Assembly (NCBI GenBank): GCA_035623275.1
Contig: DASPTT010000019.1
Location: 1-31,214 of the forward strand
Direction: 5' to 3'
Source of the DNA: DASPTT01 sp035623275
GTDB taxonomy: Bacteria; Actinomycetota; Acidimicrobiia; Acidimicrobiales; UBA8190
DNA: 31,214 bases
In this document: positions 7,857 through 15,411 of the stretch, piece by piece
How positions within the stretch are numbered: position 1 is the first letter of the stretch
How the letters are laid out: every line of letters begins with the position of its first letter
The notes under the pieces: model-generated
What the model was told of the DNA's origin: nothing
The model's database searches: none
The model's input: the letters and a program-made list of their open reading frames with translations, nothing else
Made by a program: the position numbers and the translations under genes

Positions 7857-9703
7857 CGATGCTCCGCCCGGGTGCGGCCCGGCGCGGCTCGGCGGAGCAG
7901 CGCCCGCGCGGTCCGCGCCTTGGTCGCGTCGGGCGCGTGGGCGCTCAGGTTGAAGGCGGCGTTGACCAGCGACACGTGCGAGAAGGCCTGCGGGAAATTC
8001 CCCACCAGGCGCCCCGCCGAGGCGTCGTACTCCTCGGACAGGAGCCCCAGGTCGTTGCGCAGCCCCAGCAGGCGCTCGAACAGCCGCCGGGCCTCGTCGC
8101 GCCGGCCGATGGCCTGCAGGCAGTCGACCATCCAGAACGAGCAGGGCAAGAACGCGCCCTCGTGGCCTTGGAGGCCGTCGACGTCGTGCGCCTCGGCGGC
8201 CCGGTAGCGGAGCACGAAGCCGTTCTCGGTGAGGTCGCGTCCGATGGCCTCGATCGTCGAGACGACGCGGCTGTCGTCGGGGGGCAGGAACCCCACGAGC
8301 GGGACCATGAGGAGGCTGGCGTCGAGCGCGTCGGACCCGTAGTACTGCGTGAAGGCGCCGACGGACCCGTTGAACCCCTTCTCCAGCACCTCGGCATGGA
8401 TCTCGTCGCGCAGCGCGCGCCAGCGCTCGAGCGGGCCGTCGATCCCCGCACAGCCCTCGATCGTCCGCACCGCCCGGTCCACGGCCACCCAGGCCATGAC
8501 CTTGGAATGGGTGAAGTGCCGGCGTGGGCCGCGCACCTCCCAGATGCCGTCGTCGGGCTCGGTCCACCCCGTCTCGAGGAACTCGAGCAACGCCGTCTGC
8601 AGGTCCCAGGTCGAGCGGGTGGGCGCATCGCCTGCCTCGGTCGCCTCGAACAGCGCCGACATGACCTCGCCGTACACGTCGAGCTGGTACTGCCCCGAGG
8701 CGGCGTTGCCGATCCGCACGGGACGTGACCCCTCGTAGCCCGGGAGCGCGTCCACCTCCCACTCGTCGAGGCGCCGCTCGCCGGCGGGGCCGTACATGAT
8801 CTGGAGCGCGGCCGGGTCGCCGGCCACGGCGCGCAGCAGCCAGTCGCGCCAGTCGAGCGCCTCCTCGTGGTACCCGCCGCGCATGAGGGCCTGGAGCGTC
8901 AGGGTCGCGTCGCGCAGCCAGCAATAGCGGTAGTCCCAGTTGCGCACGCCGCCCAGCGTCTCGGGGAGCGACGTCGTCGGCGCGGCGACGATCCCCCCGG
9001 TGGGCTGGTAGGTCAGGGCCTTCAGCGTGATGAGCGACCGCATCACGGCATCGCGCCACTCCCCCTCGTAGGTGCACATCGACGACCAGGCCTCCCACCA
9101 GCTGACGGTGTCGGCGACGGCGAAGCGGGCGTCGACCGGGCGAGGCGGGCGCTCGTGCGACGGGTACCAGGTGAGGACGAAGGGAATGTGCTGGCCGGCG
9201 GTGACGGCGAAGCGCGCCACCGTCGTCATGTCCCTGCCGTGGGTCTCCACCGGCGTCCACAGGGCCAGGGCGTCGGGACCGACGACGGCCGTCAGCAACC
9301 CGTCGATGCGGCGCACCCAGGGCACGATCTGGCCGTAGTCGAGGCGCATGACCAGGTCCATGGCCATGTCGACGGTGCCCTCGACACCGACCACCACCCG
9401 GACCACCTGCGGGCGCCCCTCGCGCGGCGGCATGCAGTCGACGACGCGCACCACGCCGCCGTCGGTGGTGAACTCCGTCTCCAGCACGAGGGTGTCGCCC
9501 CGGTAGCGCCGCGTCGACGACGCGTCGTCTCCGACAGGCCGCAGCTGCCAGTAGCCGTGGCGGTCGTCGCCGAGGAGCCGGGCGAAGCAGGCCGGCGAGT
9601 CGAATCGGGGAAGGCAGAGCCAGTCGATCGACCCGTTGGCGCCCACGAGGGCGGCGGTGTGGGTGTCCCCGACGAGGCCGTAGCCCTCGATCGGCAGCGT
9701 CAT
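7853..9703 (-). CDS. GH15 family glucoamylase/trehalase-like glycoside hydrolase
   Basis: This 616-residue cytoplasmic protein has the bacterial GH15 layout: an N-terminal beta-sandwich domain beginning IEGYGLVGDTHTAALVGANGSIDWLCLPRFDSP, then an (alpha/alpha)6 barrel with RNWDYRYCWLRDATLTLQAL, IGNAASGQYQLDVYGEV, a DDGIWEVRG segment (likely general acid Glu), FTHSKVMAWVAVDRA and the C-terminal LSEEYDASAGRLVGNFPQAFSH (likely general base Glu). Mycobacterial proteins of this type act as trehalases, so trehalose hydrolysis is the first guess, with alpha-glucan or isomaltose as alternatives. It begins 17 bases after the stop of the marP-like protease gene and overlaps the MBL gene, placing it second in a four-gene operon. 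There is no signal peptide. Family call is strong, substrate is inference. Confidence 0.93.
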   Translation of the reverse strand: MTLPIEGYGLVGDTHTAALVGANGSIDWLCLPRFDSPACFARLLGDDRHGYWQLRPVGDDASSTRRYRGDTLVLETEFTTDGGVVRVVDCMPPREGRPQVVRVVVGVEGTVDMAMDLVMRLDYGQIVPWVRRIDGLLTAVVGPDALALWTPVETHGRDMTTVARFAVTAGQHIPFVLTWYPSHERPPRPVDARFAVADTVSWWEAWSSMCTYEGEWRDAVMRSLITLKALTYQPTGGIVAAPTTSLPETLGGVRNWDYRYCWLRDATLTLQALMRGGYHEEALDWRDWLLRAVAGDPAALQIMYGPAGERRLDEWEVDALPGYEGSRPVRIGNAASGQYQLDVYGEVMSALFEATEAGDAPTRSTWDLQTALLEFLETGWTEPDDGIWEVRGPRRHFTHSKVMAWVAVDRAVRTIEGCAGIDGPLERWRALRDEIHAEVLEKGFNGSVGAFTQYYGSDALDASLLMVPLVGFLPPDDSRVVSTIEAIGRDLTENGFVLRYRAAEAHDVDGLQGHEGAFLPCSFWMVDCLQAIGRRDEARRLFERLLGLRNDLGLLSEEYDASAGRLVGNFPQAFSHVSLVNAAFNLSAHAPDATKARTARALLRRAAPGRTRAEHR

Positions 9704-9720
9704 GGCGGCATTCTGGCGCC

Positions 9721-10911
9721 TCAGGAGGTGCAGTTGCCGGTGCCGACCGGGCTGTTCGCATGCTCCGCCCGGCCGACGTCGACCATCACCTGGCCCATCG
9801 CCAGCGCGTAGCCGACCTCCGGGTTGGTGGTCGAGCGGGCGAACACGAGCCCGATCACCGTGCCGTTGGCCGGGCTCGAGCCGTCCGCCGACGCCACCAG
9901 GGGGCCGCCGGAATTGCCGGGACGCACGACGGCCTGCAGCTCGTACACCGCGCGGGTGGTGGAGCTCGTTCCGTAGATGTCGAGGCCGGTGGCGTCGAAG
10001 GTATTCGTGATGCCGGCGGGGCTGTAGGTGAAGGGCCCGCCGCCGGGGTAGCCGAGCACGACTCCGGACGTCCCGCGCGAGAACGTCCGGGTGTCGACGG
10101 ACAACGGGGGCTCGTCGAGGCCCGGGACCCGCAGGACGGCGACGTCGAGCTCCGGGTCGAACCAGATGGGCACCGCGTCACGGCTTCGGCCGTTGTCGAG
10201 GACCTGGATGTGGTGCACGCCTGCGACCACGTGTGCGTTGGTCACGACCAGACCGGGGGCGACGACGAAGGACGAGCCCTCCTGGATGACGCCACACCCC
10301 TCTCCCTCGACCTGCAGCGTCGAGGGGCCCGCGCTCAGCACCGCGGCACGCACCTGGGAGTCGGCCGGCAGGGTCACCGGCGCGGACGCCTGGGGTGAGA
10401 GCCCGGCGAAGACGACGGGGAAGCCCTCCGAGGCGAGGAACGACTTCACCCGGGCCAGGATCGTGGGCGGCGCCGGGAGCAGGTTGTCCATGGCCCGCAC
10501 GATGCGGGACTGCTGGATGGCGGCGTTGAGCGACGTGAAGTTGCTGTTCTCGATCACGAGGGCCGTGAACCATGCGATGAACAAGGTGGCGACCACGGCC
10601 ACGGCCACGCCGAGCACCGAGTCCGCCGGCCCGAGCTTGACCCGCTGGAGCGCGTGGCTCGAGCGGGCGCCGATGTAGCGCCCGGCCGTGCTGAGGATGC
10701 CCGCGGTGCCGAAGATCACCACCGCGGCGACCAGCGCGCGCGAGACGTTGCCATGGGCAAAGCGCATGACGTGGGGGACGATGAGCGCCCCGACGAAGAG
10801 CCCCAGCCAGAAGCCGCCGAAGGAGAAGACCTGCATCGTCGCCCCCAGCCGCATGCCCTGGACGGCCGACAGCGCGACGAGGGCGAGGAGCACCAGGTCG
10901 ACCCAATTCAT
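9721..10911 (-). CDS. MarP-like membrane serine protease (CvpA plus trypsin-like domain)
   Basis: The 396-residue protein has an N-terminal CvpA-type domain with four hydrophobic segments (about 3-20, 28-48, 56-78, 100-120) and a periplasmic chymotrypsin-fold domain (about 185-396). The triad is visible: His227 in TNAHVVAG, Asp256 in ELDVAVLRV and Ser334 in RPGNSGGPLV. Cys206 and Cys394 sit where MarP of Mycobacterium tuberculosis has a disulfide that governs activity, and the length is nearly identical to that protein. MarP (Rv3671c) is needed for pH homeostasis and acts on a peptidoglycan hydrolase. Start ATG 10911 is the MNWVDLVLLALVAL opening typical of CvpA proteins. It is the first gene of an operon with GH15, MBL and cupredoxin genes, and diverges from an RDD gene across a tandem repeat. 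Confidence 0.92.
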   Translation of the reverse strand: MNWVDLVLLALVALSAVQGMRLGATMQVFSFGGFWLGLFVGALIVPHVMRFAHGNVSRALVAAVVIFGTAGILSTAGRYIGARSSHALQRVKLGPADSVLGVAVAVVATLFIAWFTALVIENSNFTSLNAAIQQSRIVRAMDNLLPAPPTILARVKSFLASEGFPVVFAGLSPQASAPVTLPADSQVRAAVLSAGPSTLQVEGEGCGVIQEGSSFVVAPGLVVTNAHVVAGVHHIQVLDNGRSRDAVPIWFDPELDVAVLRVPGLDEPPLSVDTRTFSRGTSGVVLGYPGGGPFTYSPAGITNTFDATGLDIYGTSSTTRAVYELQAVVRPGNSGGPLVASADGSSPANGTVIGLVFARSTTNPEVGYALAMGQVMVDVGRAEHANSPVGTGNCTS

Positions 10912-10929
10912 AAGGGGCGATTCTCCCCC

Positions 10930-10999
10930 ACCGGGAGCGGATCGTGCCCACCGGGGCCCACCGGGCGGCGATCGTGCCCACCGGGCGGCGATCGTGCCA
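10930..10999. repeat. 20-bp tandem repeat between divergent marP-like and RDD genes
   Basis: Three copies of a 20-base unit, consensus ACCGGGCGGCGATCGTGCCC, occur at 10930-10949 (two mismatches), 10960-10979 and 10980-10999 (last base differs). A 10-base part-unit, ACCGGGGCCC, occupies 10950-10959. Each full unit carries GATCGTGCCC or its near match. The array fills most of the 106-base divergent intergenic region. Two helical turns per unit would put bound proteins on one face of the helix, so an operator array is possible. Replication slippage is the simpler alternative. Confidence 0.85.
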
Positions 11000-11017
11000 A
11001 TATGACCAGCCACCGCG

Positions 11018-11644
11018 ATGCCCGACGAACCGTCAACCGGCCACGGCGAGCCCTGGCCGCCGCCAGACTGGCCGCCACCCCCCCGGCCCGCCCCGCCGAC
11101 CGCGCCGCCCCCCTGGTCGGACACGCCACCGGGCGCCGGGCACGGTGACGACGGCCGCCGGCCCCGGGGGCCGCTCGACCCCCTGGGCCGGCCGCTGGCC
11201 GCGTGGGCGAAGCGGGTGCTGGCCTTCCTCCTCGACGCGGTGGTGGCCGGGCTCCTCGGAGGCGTGATCACGCTCGTGGTCACCCGCCCGGACGTGCGGC
11301 CGCTGTCGGGCGGCGGGTACGACATCCACTGGCGGGCCGGCAACCTGTTCGCCGCGGTGGCGCTCCTCTACCTCGTCAACACCGCGTACTTCACCTTCCT
11401 CACCGGGAGCCGGCGGGGACAGACGCTGGGGGCCATGACGATGGGGATCGCAGTGCGCGACGCGGCGAGCGGAGGGCAGCTGGGGGCGGCCAGAGGGCTC
11501 GTGCGCTCCCTCATCGTCAGCGCCTTCCTCGTCCCCTACCTCTTGCTCCCCTGGGTGCTCGACATGCTCTGGCCGCTGTGGGACCCCGGGCGCCAGGCGG
11601 TCCACGACAAGGCCGCCCGGTCCGTCGTCGTCGACCTGCGCTAG
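11018..11644 (+). CDS. RDD family membrane protein
   Basis: The protein has 208 residues. The first 60 are a hydrophilic, proline-rich tail (EPWPPPDWPPPPRPAPP), followed by the RDD domain. Its signature residues are Arg66 in WAKRVLAFLLDAVVAG, Asp73 in the first membrane helix, and the C-terminal block WDPGRQAVHDKAARSVVVDL (188-207). Three to four membrane helices are visible (about 67-89, 107-129, 160-187). The intermediate loop LTGSRRGQTLGAMTMGIAVRD is also characteristic. RDD proteins are poorly defined; some act in ion or osmolyte transport. The gene is divergent from the marP-like operon. TATGAC at 11001-11006 could be a -10 box, leaving a very short leader. An ATG at 11002 is in another frame. 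Confidence 0.88.
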   Translation: MPDEPSTGHGEPWPPPDWPPPPRPAPPTAPPPWSDTPPGAGHGDDGRRPRGPLDPLGRPLAAWAKRVLAFLLDAVVAGLLGGVITLVVTRPDVRPLSGGGYDIHWRAGNLFAAVALLYLVNTAYFTFLTGSRRGQTLGAMTMGIAVRDAASGGQLGAARGLVRSLIVSAFLVPYLLLPWVLDMLWPLWDPGRQAVHDKAARSVVVDLR

Positions 11645-11690
11645 GGAACGACCGGCGCCGCCGCGCCCGGCCCGGCGTAGGGTGGCGGCG

Positions 11691-13064
11691 ATGGGGAGCC
11701 TCCTCGACGACCTGTCGGCCGCGGTGGGCGGTGCGCACGTGCTCGCCGGCGAGGCCGTGTCGCCCGACTACACCCACGACGAGGCGCTGACGGCGGCGCC
11801 CGGCATCCCCCGCGCCGTGGTCCGCCCCCGGACGACGCAGGAGGTCGCGGCGGTCCTGCGCATCGCCCACGAGGCGCGGGTGCCGGTTGTCGCCCGGGGC
11901 AGCGGCACGGGCCTGTCGGGCGGCGCCATCGCGCAGGCGGACGCCGTCCTGGTCGTCTTCGAGCGCATGGACACGATCCTCGAGCTCGACGCCGACAACC
12001 ACGTGGCGGTCGTCGAGCCCGGGGTCACGCTCGAGCAGCTCGACGCCGCGACCGAGCCGCTCGGCCTCGTCTACCCCGTCTTCCCGGGTGAGAGCACTGC
12101 CTCGCTCGGCGGGAACGTGGCCACCAACGCCGGCGGCATGCGGGCCATCAAGTATGGCGTCACCCGCCATCACATCCTCGGGCTCGAGGCCGTGCTGGCA
12201 TCGGGCGCGGTGATCCGCACCGGCGGCAAGTACGTCAAGACCTCGACCGGCTACGACCTCACCCAGCTGCTCGTGGGCTCCGAAGGAACCCTCGCGCTCG
12301 TCACCGAGGCGATCCTCAAGCTCCAGCCGCGCCCTGCGCACGCCGTCACCCTGCTCGCCCCGTTCCGCACCCTCGACGCGGTGAGCACCGCGGTGCCGCG
12401 TCTCGTCCACGCCGGCGTGGCGCCGAGGGTCCTCGAGTACATCGACGCGCTCACGATGGGCGCGATCACCGGGAACGTGGGGCTGGACCTCGGCATCCCC
12501 GCCGACGTGCGCGACGAGGCGCTCGCCTACCTGGTCGTCGTCCTGGAGGGGATGGACGAGGACCGGGTCGAGGAGGACGTGACCGACGCGGGCGGCCTGC
12601 TCGAGTCCCTCGGCGCCATGGACGTGTACGTGCTGCCGCCGCACGCCGGTGCCGATCTCATCTCGGCCCGGGAGAAGGCGTTCTTCGTGGCCAAGGCCGC
12701 CGGTGCGGACGACATCATCGACGTGGTGGTCCCCCGCGCCGCCATCCCCCGGTACCTGGCCGGGGTGGCGGCCATCGCCGACGAGTTCGGCGCGCTCGTC
12801 ACGGGCTGCGGCCACGTCGGCGACGGCAACATCCACCTGTCGGTGTTCCAGCCCGACGGACCCCGGCGCGCCGGGCTCATGCGCGCCGTCTACCAGCAGG
12901 GCATGGAGCTCGGCGGGGCGATCTCGGCGGAGCACGGCATCGGCACGGAGAAGCGCCCGTACTTCCTCGAGCTCGAGGACCCGGTGAAGGTGGAGCTCAT
13001 GCGCCAGATCAAGGCCGTCTTCGATCCCGACGGGATCCTCAACCCGGGGAAGCTCCTCGGATGA
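11691..13064 (+). CDS. GlcD-type FAD-linked D-2-hydroxyacid dehydrogenase
   Basis: The 457-residue protein belongs to the VAO/PCMH flavoprotein superfamily and the GlcD/D-lactate dehydrogenase group. The FAD-binding half shows RAVVRPRTTQEVAAVLRIA (41-59), VVARGSGTGLSGGA (66-79), GESTASLGGNVATNAGGM (133-150), KYGVTRHHILGLEAVL and the TGYDLTQLLVGSEGTLALVT block (187-205). The C-terminal half carries the metal-site motifs GCGHVGDGNIHLSVF (372-386) and AEHGIGTEKRPYF (413-425), ending FDPDGILNPGKLL. It should oxidise glycolate, D-lactate, D-2-hydroxyglutarate or a similar acid to the 2-oxo acid. ATG 11691 has AGGG eight bases upstream; GTG 11682 is an alternative. Its stop overlaps the next ATG (ATGA, 13061-13064), so it is coupled to the ThDP enzyme that would take a 2-oxo acid. 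No separate GlcE or GlcF subunit is present. Confidence 0.93.
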   Translation: MGSLLDDLSAAVGGAHVLAGEAVSPDYTHDEALTAAPGIPRAVVRPRTTQEVAAVLRIAHEARVPVVARGSGTGLSGGAIAQADAVLVVFERMDTILELDADNHVAVVEPGVTLEQLDAATEPLGLVYPVFPGESTASLGGNVATNAGGMRAIKYGVTRHHILGLEAVLASGAVIRTGGKYVKTSTGYDLTQLLVGSEGTLALVTEAILKLQPRPAHAVTLLAPFRTLDAVSTAVPRLVHAGVAPRVLEYIDALTMGAITGNVGLDLGIPADVRDEALAYLVVVLEGMDEDRVEEDVTDAGGLLESLGAMDVYVLPPHAGADLISAREKAFFVAKAAGADDIIDVVVPRAAIPRYLAGVAAIADEFGALVTGCGHVGDGNIHLSVFQPDGPRRAGLMRAVYQQGMELGGAISAEHGIGTEKRPYFLELEDPVKVELMRQIKAVFDPDGILNPGKLLG

Positions 13065-14623
13065 AGGGGGCGCACGCGCTGATGCGCACGCTGGTGGGCG
13101 CGGGCGTCGACGTCTGCTTCACCAACCCCGGCACCTCGGAGATGCACTTCGTCGCCGCACTCGACGACGTCCCCGAGATGCGAGCCGTCCTGGGCCTCTT
13201 CGAGGGCGTGGTCACCGGCGCCGCCGACGGCTACGGCCGCATGGCGGGCAGGCCCGCGGCCACGCTCCTGCACCTCGGGCCGGGACTGGGCAACGGCATC
13301 GCCAACCTGCACAACGCGCGCCGCGCCCGCACGCCGGTGGTCAACGTCGTCGGCGACCACGCCGTCGGCCACCGACGCTTCGACGCGCCACTGCAGACGG
13401 ACATCGAGAGCCTGGCCCGTCCGGTGTCGACCTGGTACCGCTCCTCCGAGGACCTCGCCTCGCTGGCGGGCGACACCGCCGACGCCGTGGCCGCGGCCCG
13501 CGGGGCGCCCGGCGGTGTGGCCACGCTCGTGGTGCCCGCCGACCTGTCCTGGACCGACGGCGCCGCGGTGGCGCCCCCGCGGCCGGTGCCCGCCTTGCGA
13601 GCGGTGCCGGCCGACGCGCTCGAGCACGCGGCGAAGGTCCTGGCCGGCGGTGAGCCGGCCGTGGTCCTCCTGGGCGGGAGCGCCGTGCGCGCCCGCGGCC
13701 TGGTCGCCGGCAGCAGGGTGGCGGCGCACCGCGGCGCCAAGCTCATGGCCGAGACCTTCCCCTCGGTCCTCGAGCGCGGGGCGGGCCTGCCCGCCGTGGA
13801 GCGCCTGGCCTACCTGGGCGAGATGGTGGCCGAGCAGCTGCGCGGCGTGCGCCACCTGGTGCTGGTCGAGGCCGGTGCGCCGGCGTCGTTCTTCGCGTAT
13901 CCGGGCACGCCCGGGTCCCTCGTCCCCGAGGGCTGCGAGGTCCACGTGCTCGCCACCCCCGGGGACGACGGGCCCGGTGCGCTCGAGGCCCTGGCGGAGG
14001 CCCTGGGCGCGCCGGCCGACGCCGCCGTGCTCCAGCCGCCGGCGCGTCCCGATCGCCCGAGTGGCGCGCTGAACCCGGTCACCGCCGCGGCCGCCGTCGG
14101 CGCGCTCCTCCCCGAGGACGCCATCGTCTCCGACGAGGCCAACACCTCGAGCCTGTTCCTGCCGGGCGCCACCGCCGGCGCACCCCGGCACACCTGGCTG
14201 AGCCTCACCGGCGGGGCCATCGGCCAGGGGATGCCGGTGGCCACCGGTGCGGCCGTGGCCTGCCCCGGCCGCCGGGTGGTGTCGCTGGAGGCCGACGGCA
14301 GCGCCATGTACACGCTGCAGTCGCTGTGGACCCAGGCGCGCGAAGGCCTGGACGTGACCACGGTGGTTTTCAACAACGGCTCGTACGCCATTCTGGAGCT
14401 CGAGCTCGCCCGGGTCGGGGCGCAGTCCGCGGGTCCGCGGGCGCGGGACATGCTCGAGCTCGATCGGCCCTCGCTCGACTTCACCGCCCTGGCCACCGGC
14501 ATGGGCGTGCCGGCCACCCGGGCGACCACGGCCGAGGAGTTCACGACGCAACTCGAGCGGGCGCTGGCCACGCCCGGTCCGTGCCTCGTCGAGGCCATGG
14601 TCGGCCGGGGCCTGGGCCTCTGA
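13061..14623 (+). CDS. ThDP-dependent acetolactate synthase-like / 2-oxoacid decarboxylase-like enzyme
   Basis: This 520-residue protein has the three-domain ThDP fold of acetolactate synthase, benzoylformate decarboxylase and relatives. The Pyr domain has VCFTNPGTSEMHF (18-30) and the cofactor-activating Glu48 in LFEGVVTGAADGYGRMAG. The central domain is about 185-335. The PP domain has SDEANTSS, LTGGAIGQGMPVATGAAVA and the metal/ThDP motif, where the usual GDG reads ADG (411-413) and ends with NN (438-439). There is no sign of an FAD-dependent anabolic role or a regulatory subunit gene nearby, so true branched-chain synthesis is unlikely. A decarboxylase or lyase for a 2-oxo acid is more likely. 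It overlaps the upstream dehydrogenase and is five bases from pxpA, so it works in the same operon. Substrate unknown. Confidence 0.88.
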   Translation: MKGAHALMRTLVGAGVDVCFTNPGTSEMHFVAALDDVPEMRAVLGLFEGVVTGAADGYGRMAGRPAATLLHLGPGLGNGIANLHNARRARTPVVNVVGDHAVGHRRFDAPLQTDIESLARPVSTWYRSSEDLASLAGDTADAVAAARGAPGGVATLVVPADLSWTDGAAVAPPRPVPALRAVPADALEHAAKVLAGGEPAVVLLGGSAVRARGLVAGSRVAAHRGAKLMAETFPSVLERGAGLPAVERLAYLGEMVAEQLRGVRHLVLVEAGAPASFFAYPGTPGSLVPEGCEVHVLATPGDDGPGALEALAEALGAPADAAVLQPPARPDRPSGALNPVTAAAAVGALLPEDAIVSDEANTSSLFLPGATAGAPRHTWLSLTGGAIGQGMPVATGAAVACPGRRVVSLEADGSAMYTLQSLWTQAREGLDVTTVVFNNGSYAILELELARVGAQSAGPRARDMLELDRPSLDFTALATGMGVPATRATTAEEFTTQLERALATPGPCLVEAMVGRGLGL

Positions 14624-14628
14624 CCCAC

Positions 14629-15411
14629 ATGGCGCCGACGCCCACGCTCCCGCGCCCCACGGCGTCGGTCGATCTCAACGCCGACGTCGGGGAGGGCGTC
14701 GCAGGGGACGAGGCCCTGCTCGACCTGGTGACCAGCGCCAGCGTGGCCTGCGGCGGCCACGCAGGCGACCTGGTGTCGATGCGCGACATCGTGGCCGCGG
14801 CGTCGGCGCGCGGCGTGGTGATCGGCGCGCACCCCTCCTACGACGACCGGGCGGGGTTCGGCCGCCGCCCGATGGCCGTCGAGGCGTCCGAGCTCACCGC
14901 CTCGGTGCGCCGCCAGCTGGCCGCCCTCGAGGAGGTGGCGCGCGCGCAGGGCACCCGGGTCCGCTATGTGAAGGCCCACGGTGCCCTCTACCACCGGGCG
15001 TCGCTGGACGCCGCCGTGGCGGGCGCGGTGCTCGACGCCTTCGACGTGTTCGGCGACGCGCACGACGTCGTCCTGCTGGTCCCACCCGGCTCGGCGGCCC
15101 TCGCCGCGGCGGAGGGGCGCGCGGTGCGGGTGGCGACCGAGGCGTTCGCCGATCGCGCCTATGAGGCCGACGGGTCCCTCCGGGAGCGCGGACGTCCCGG
15201 CGCCCTGTGCACCGATCCCGACGAGGCGGCCCGGCGGGCGCGGTCGCTGGCGCTGGCCGGGACGGTGCACGCCGTCGACGGCACCGTGCTGTCGCTGTCG
15301 CCGTCGTCGATCTGCGTCCACGGCGACACCCCGGGCGCGCTCGACATCGCCCGGCGGATCCGTGGCGCCCTCGACACCGCCGGCGTGGCCATCGCCAGCT
15401 TCGCCCCATGA
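14629..15411 (+). CDS. pxpA: 5-oxoprolinase subunit A (LamB/YcsF family)
   Basis: The 260-residue protein has the full LamB/YcsF signature set: DLNADVGEG (15-23), SVACGGHAGD (38-47, where most relatives have ACGFHAGD), GAHPSYDDRAGFGRR (66-80), VKAHGALYH (114-122), an EAFADRAYEADGSLRERG block and the C-terminal ICVHGDTPGALDIARRI. With PxpB and PxpC it forms the ATP-dependent 5-oxoprolinase that opens 5-oxoproline (pyroglutamate) to glutamate. The start ATG 14629 lies five bases after the ThDP gene stop, and the stop overlaps the PxpB-PxpC start (ATGA, 15408-15411). In bacteria these subunits are widespread housekeeping genes dealing with spontaneously formed 5-oxoproline. Their fusion into this operon is the unusual part. 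Confidence 0.94.
   Translation: MAPTPTLPRPTASVDLNADVGEGVAGDEALLDLVTSASVACGGHAGDLVSMRDIVAAASARGVVIGAHPSYDDRAGFGRRPMAVEASELTASVRRQLAALEEVARAQGTRVRYVKAHGALYHRASLDAAVAGAVLDAFDVFGDAHDVVLLVPPGSAALAAAEGRAVRVATEAFADRAYEADGSLRERGRPGALCTDPDEAARRARSLALAGTVHAVDGTVLSLSPSSICVHGDTPGALDIARRIRGALDTAGVAIASFAP

Noticed and set aside
6921..9761. A continuous 946-codon frame that could be taken as a fusion ending in the metallo-beta-lactamase domain
   Set aside because: The first two thirds are a shadow of the GH15 gene in another frame. The real hydrolase starts at ATG 7856, which overlaps the GH15 stop.
9721..11343. A longer 540-codon version of the MarP-like protease
   Set aside because: The extra N-terminus reads through the 20-bp repeats and the divergent RDD gene. 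The family start is the MNWVDL opening at 10911.
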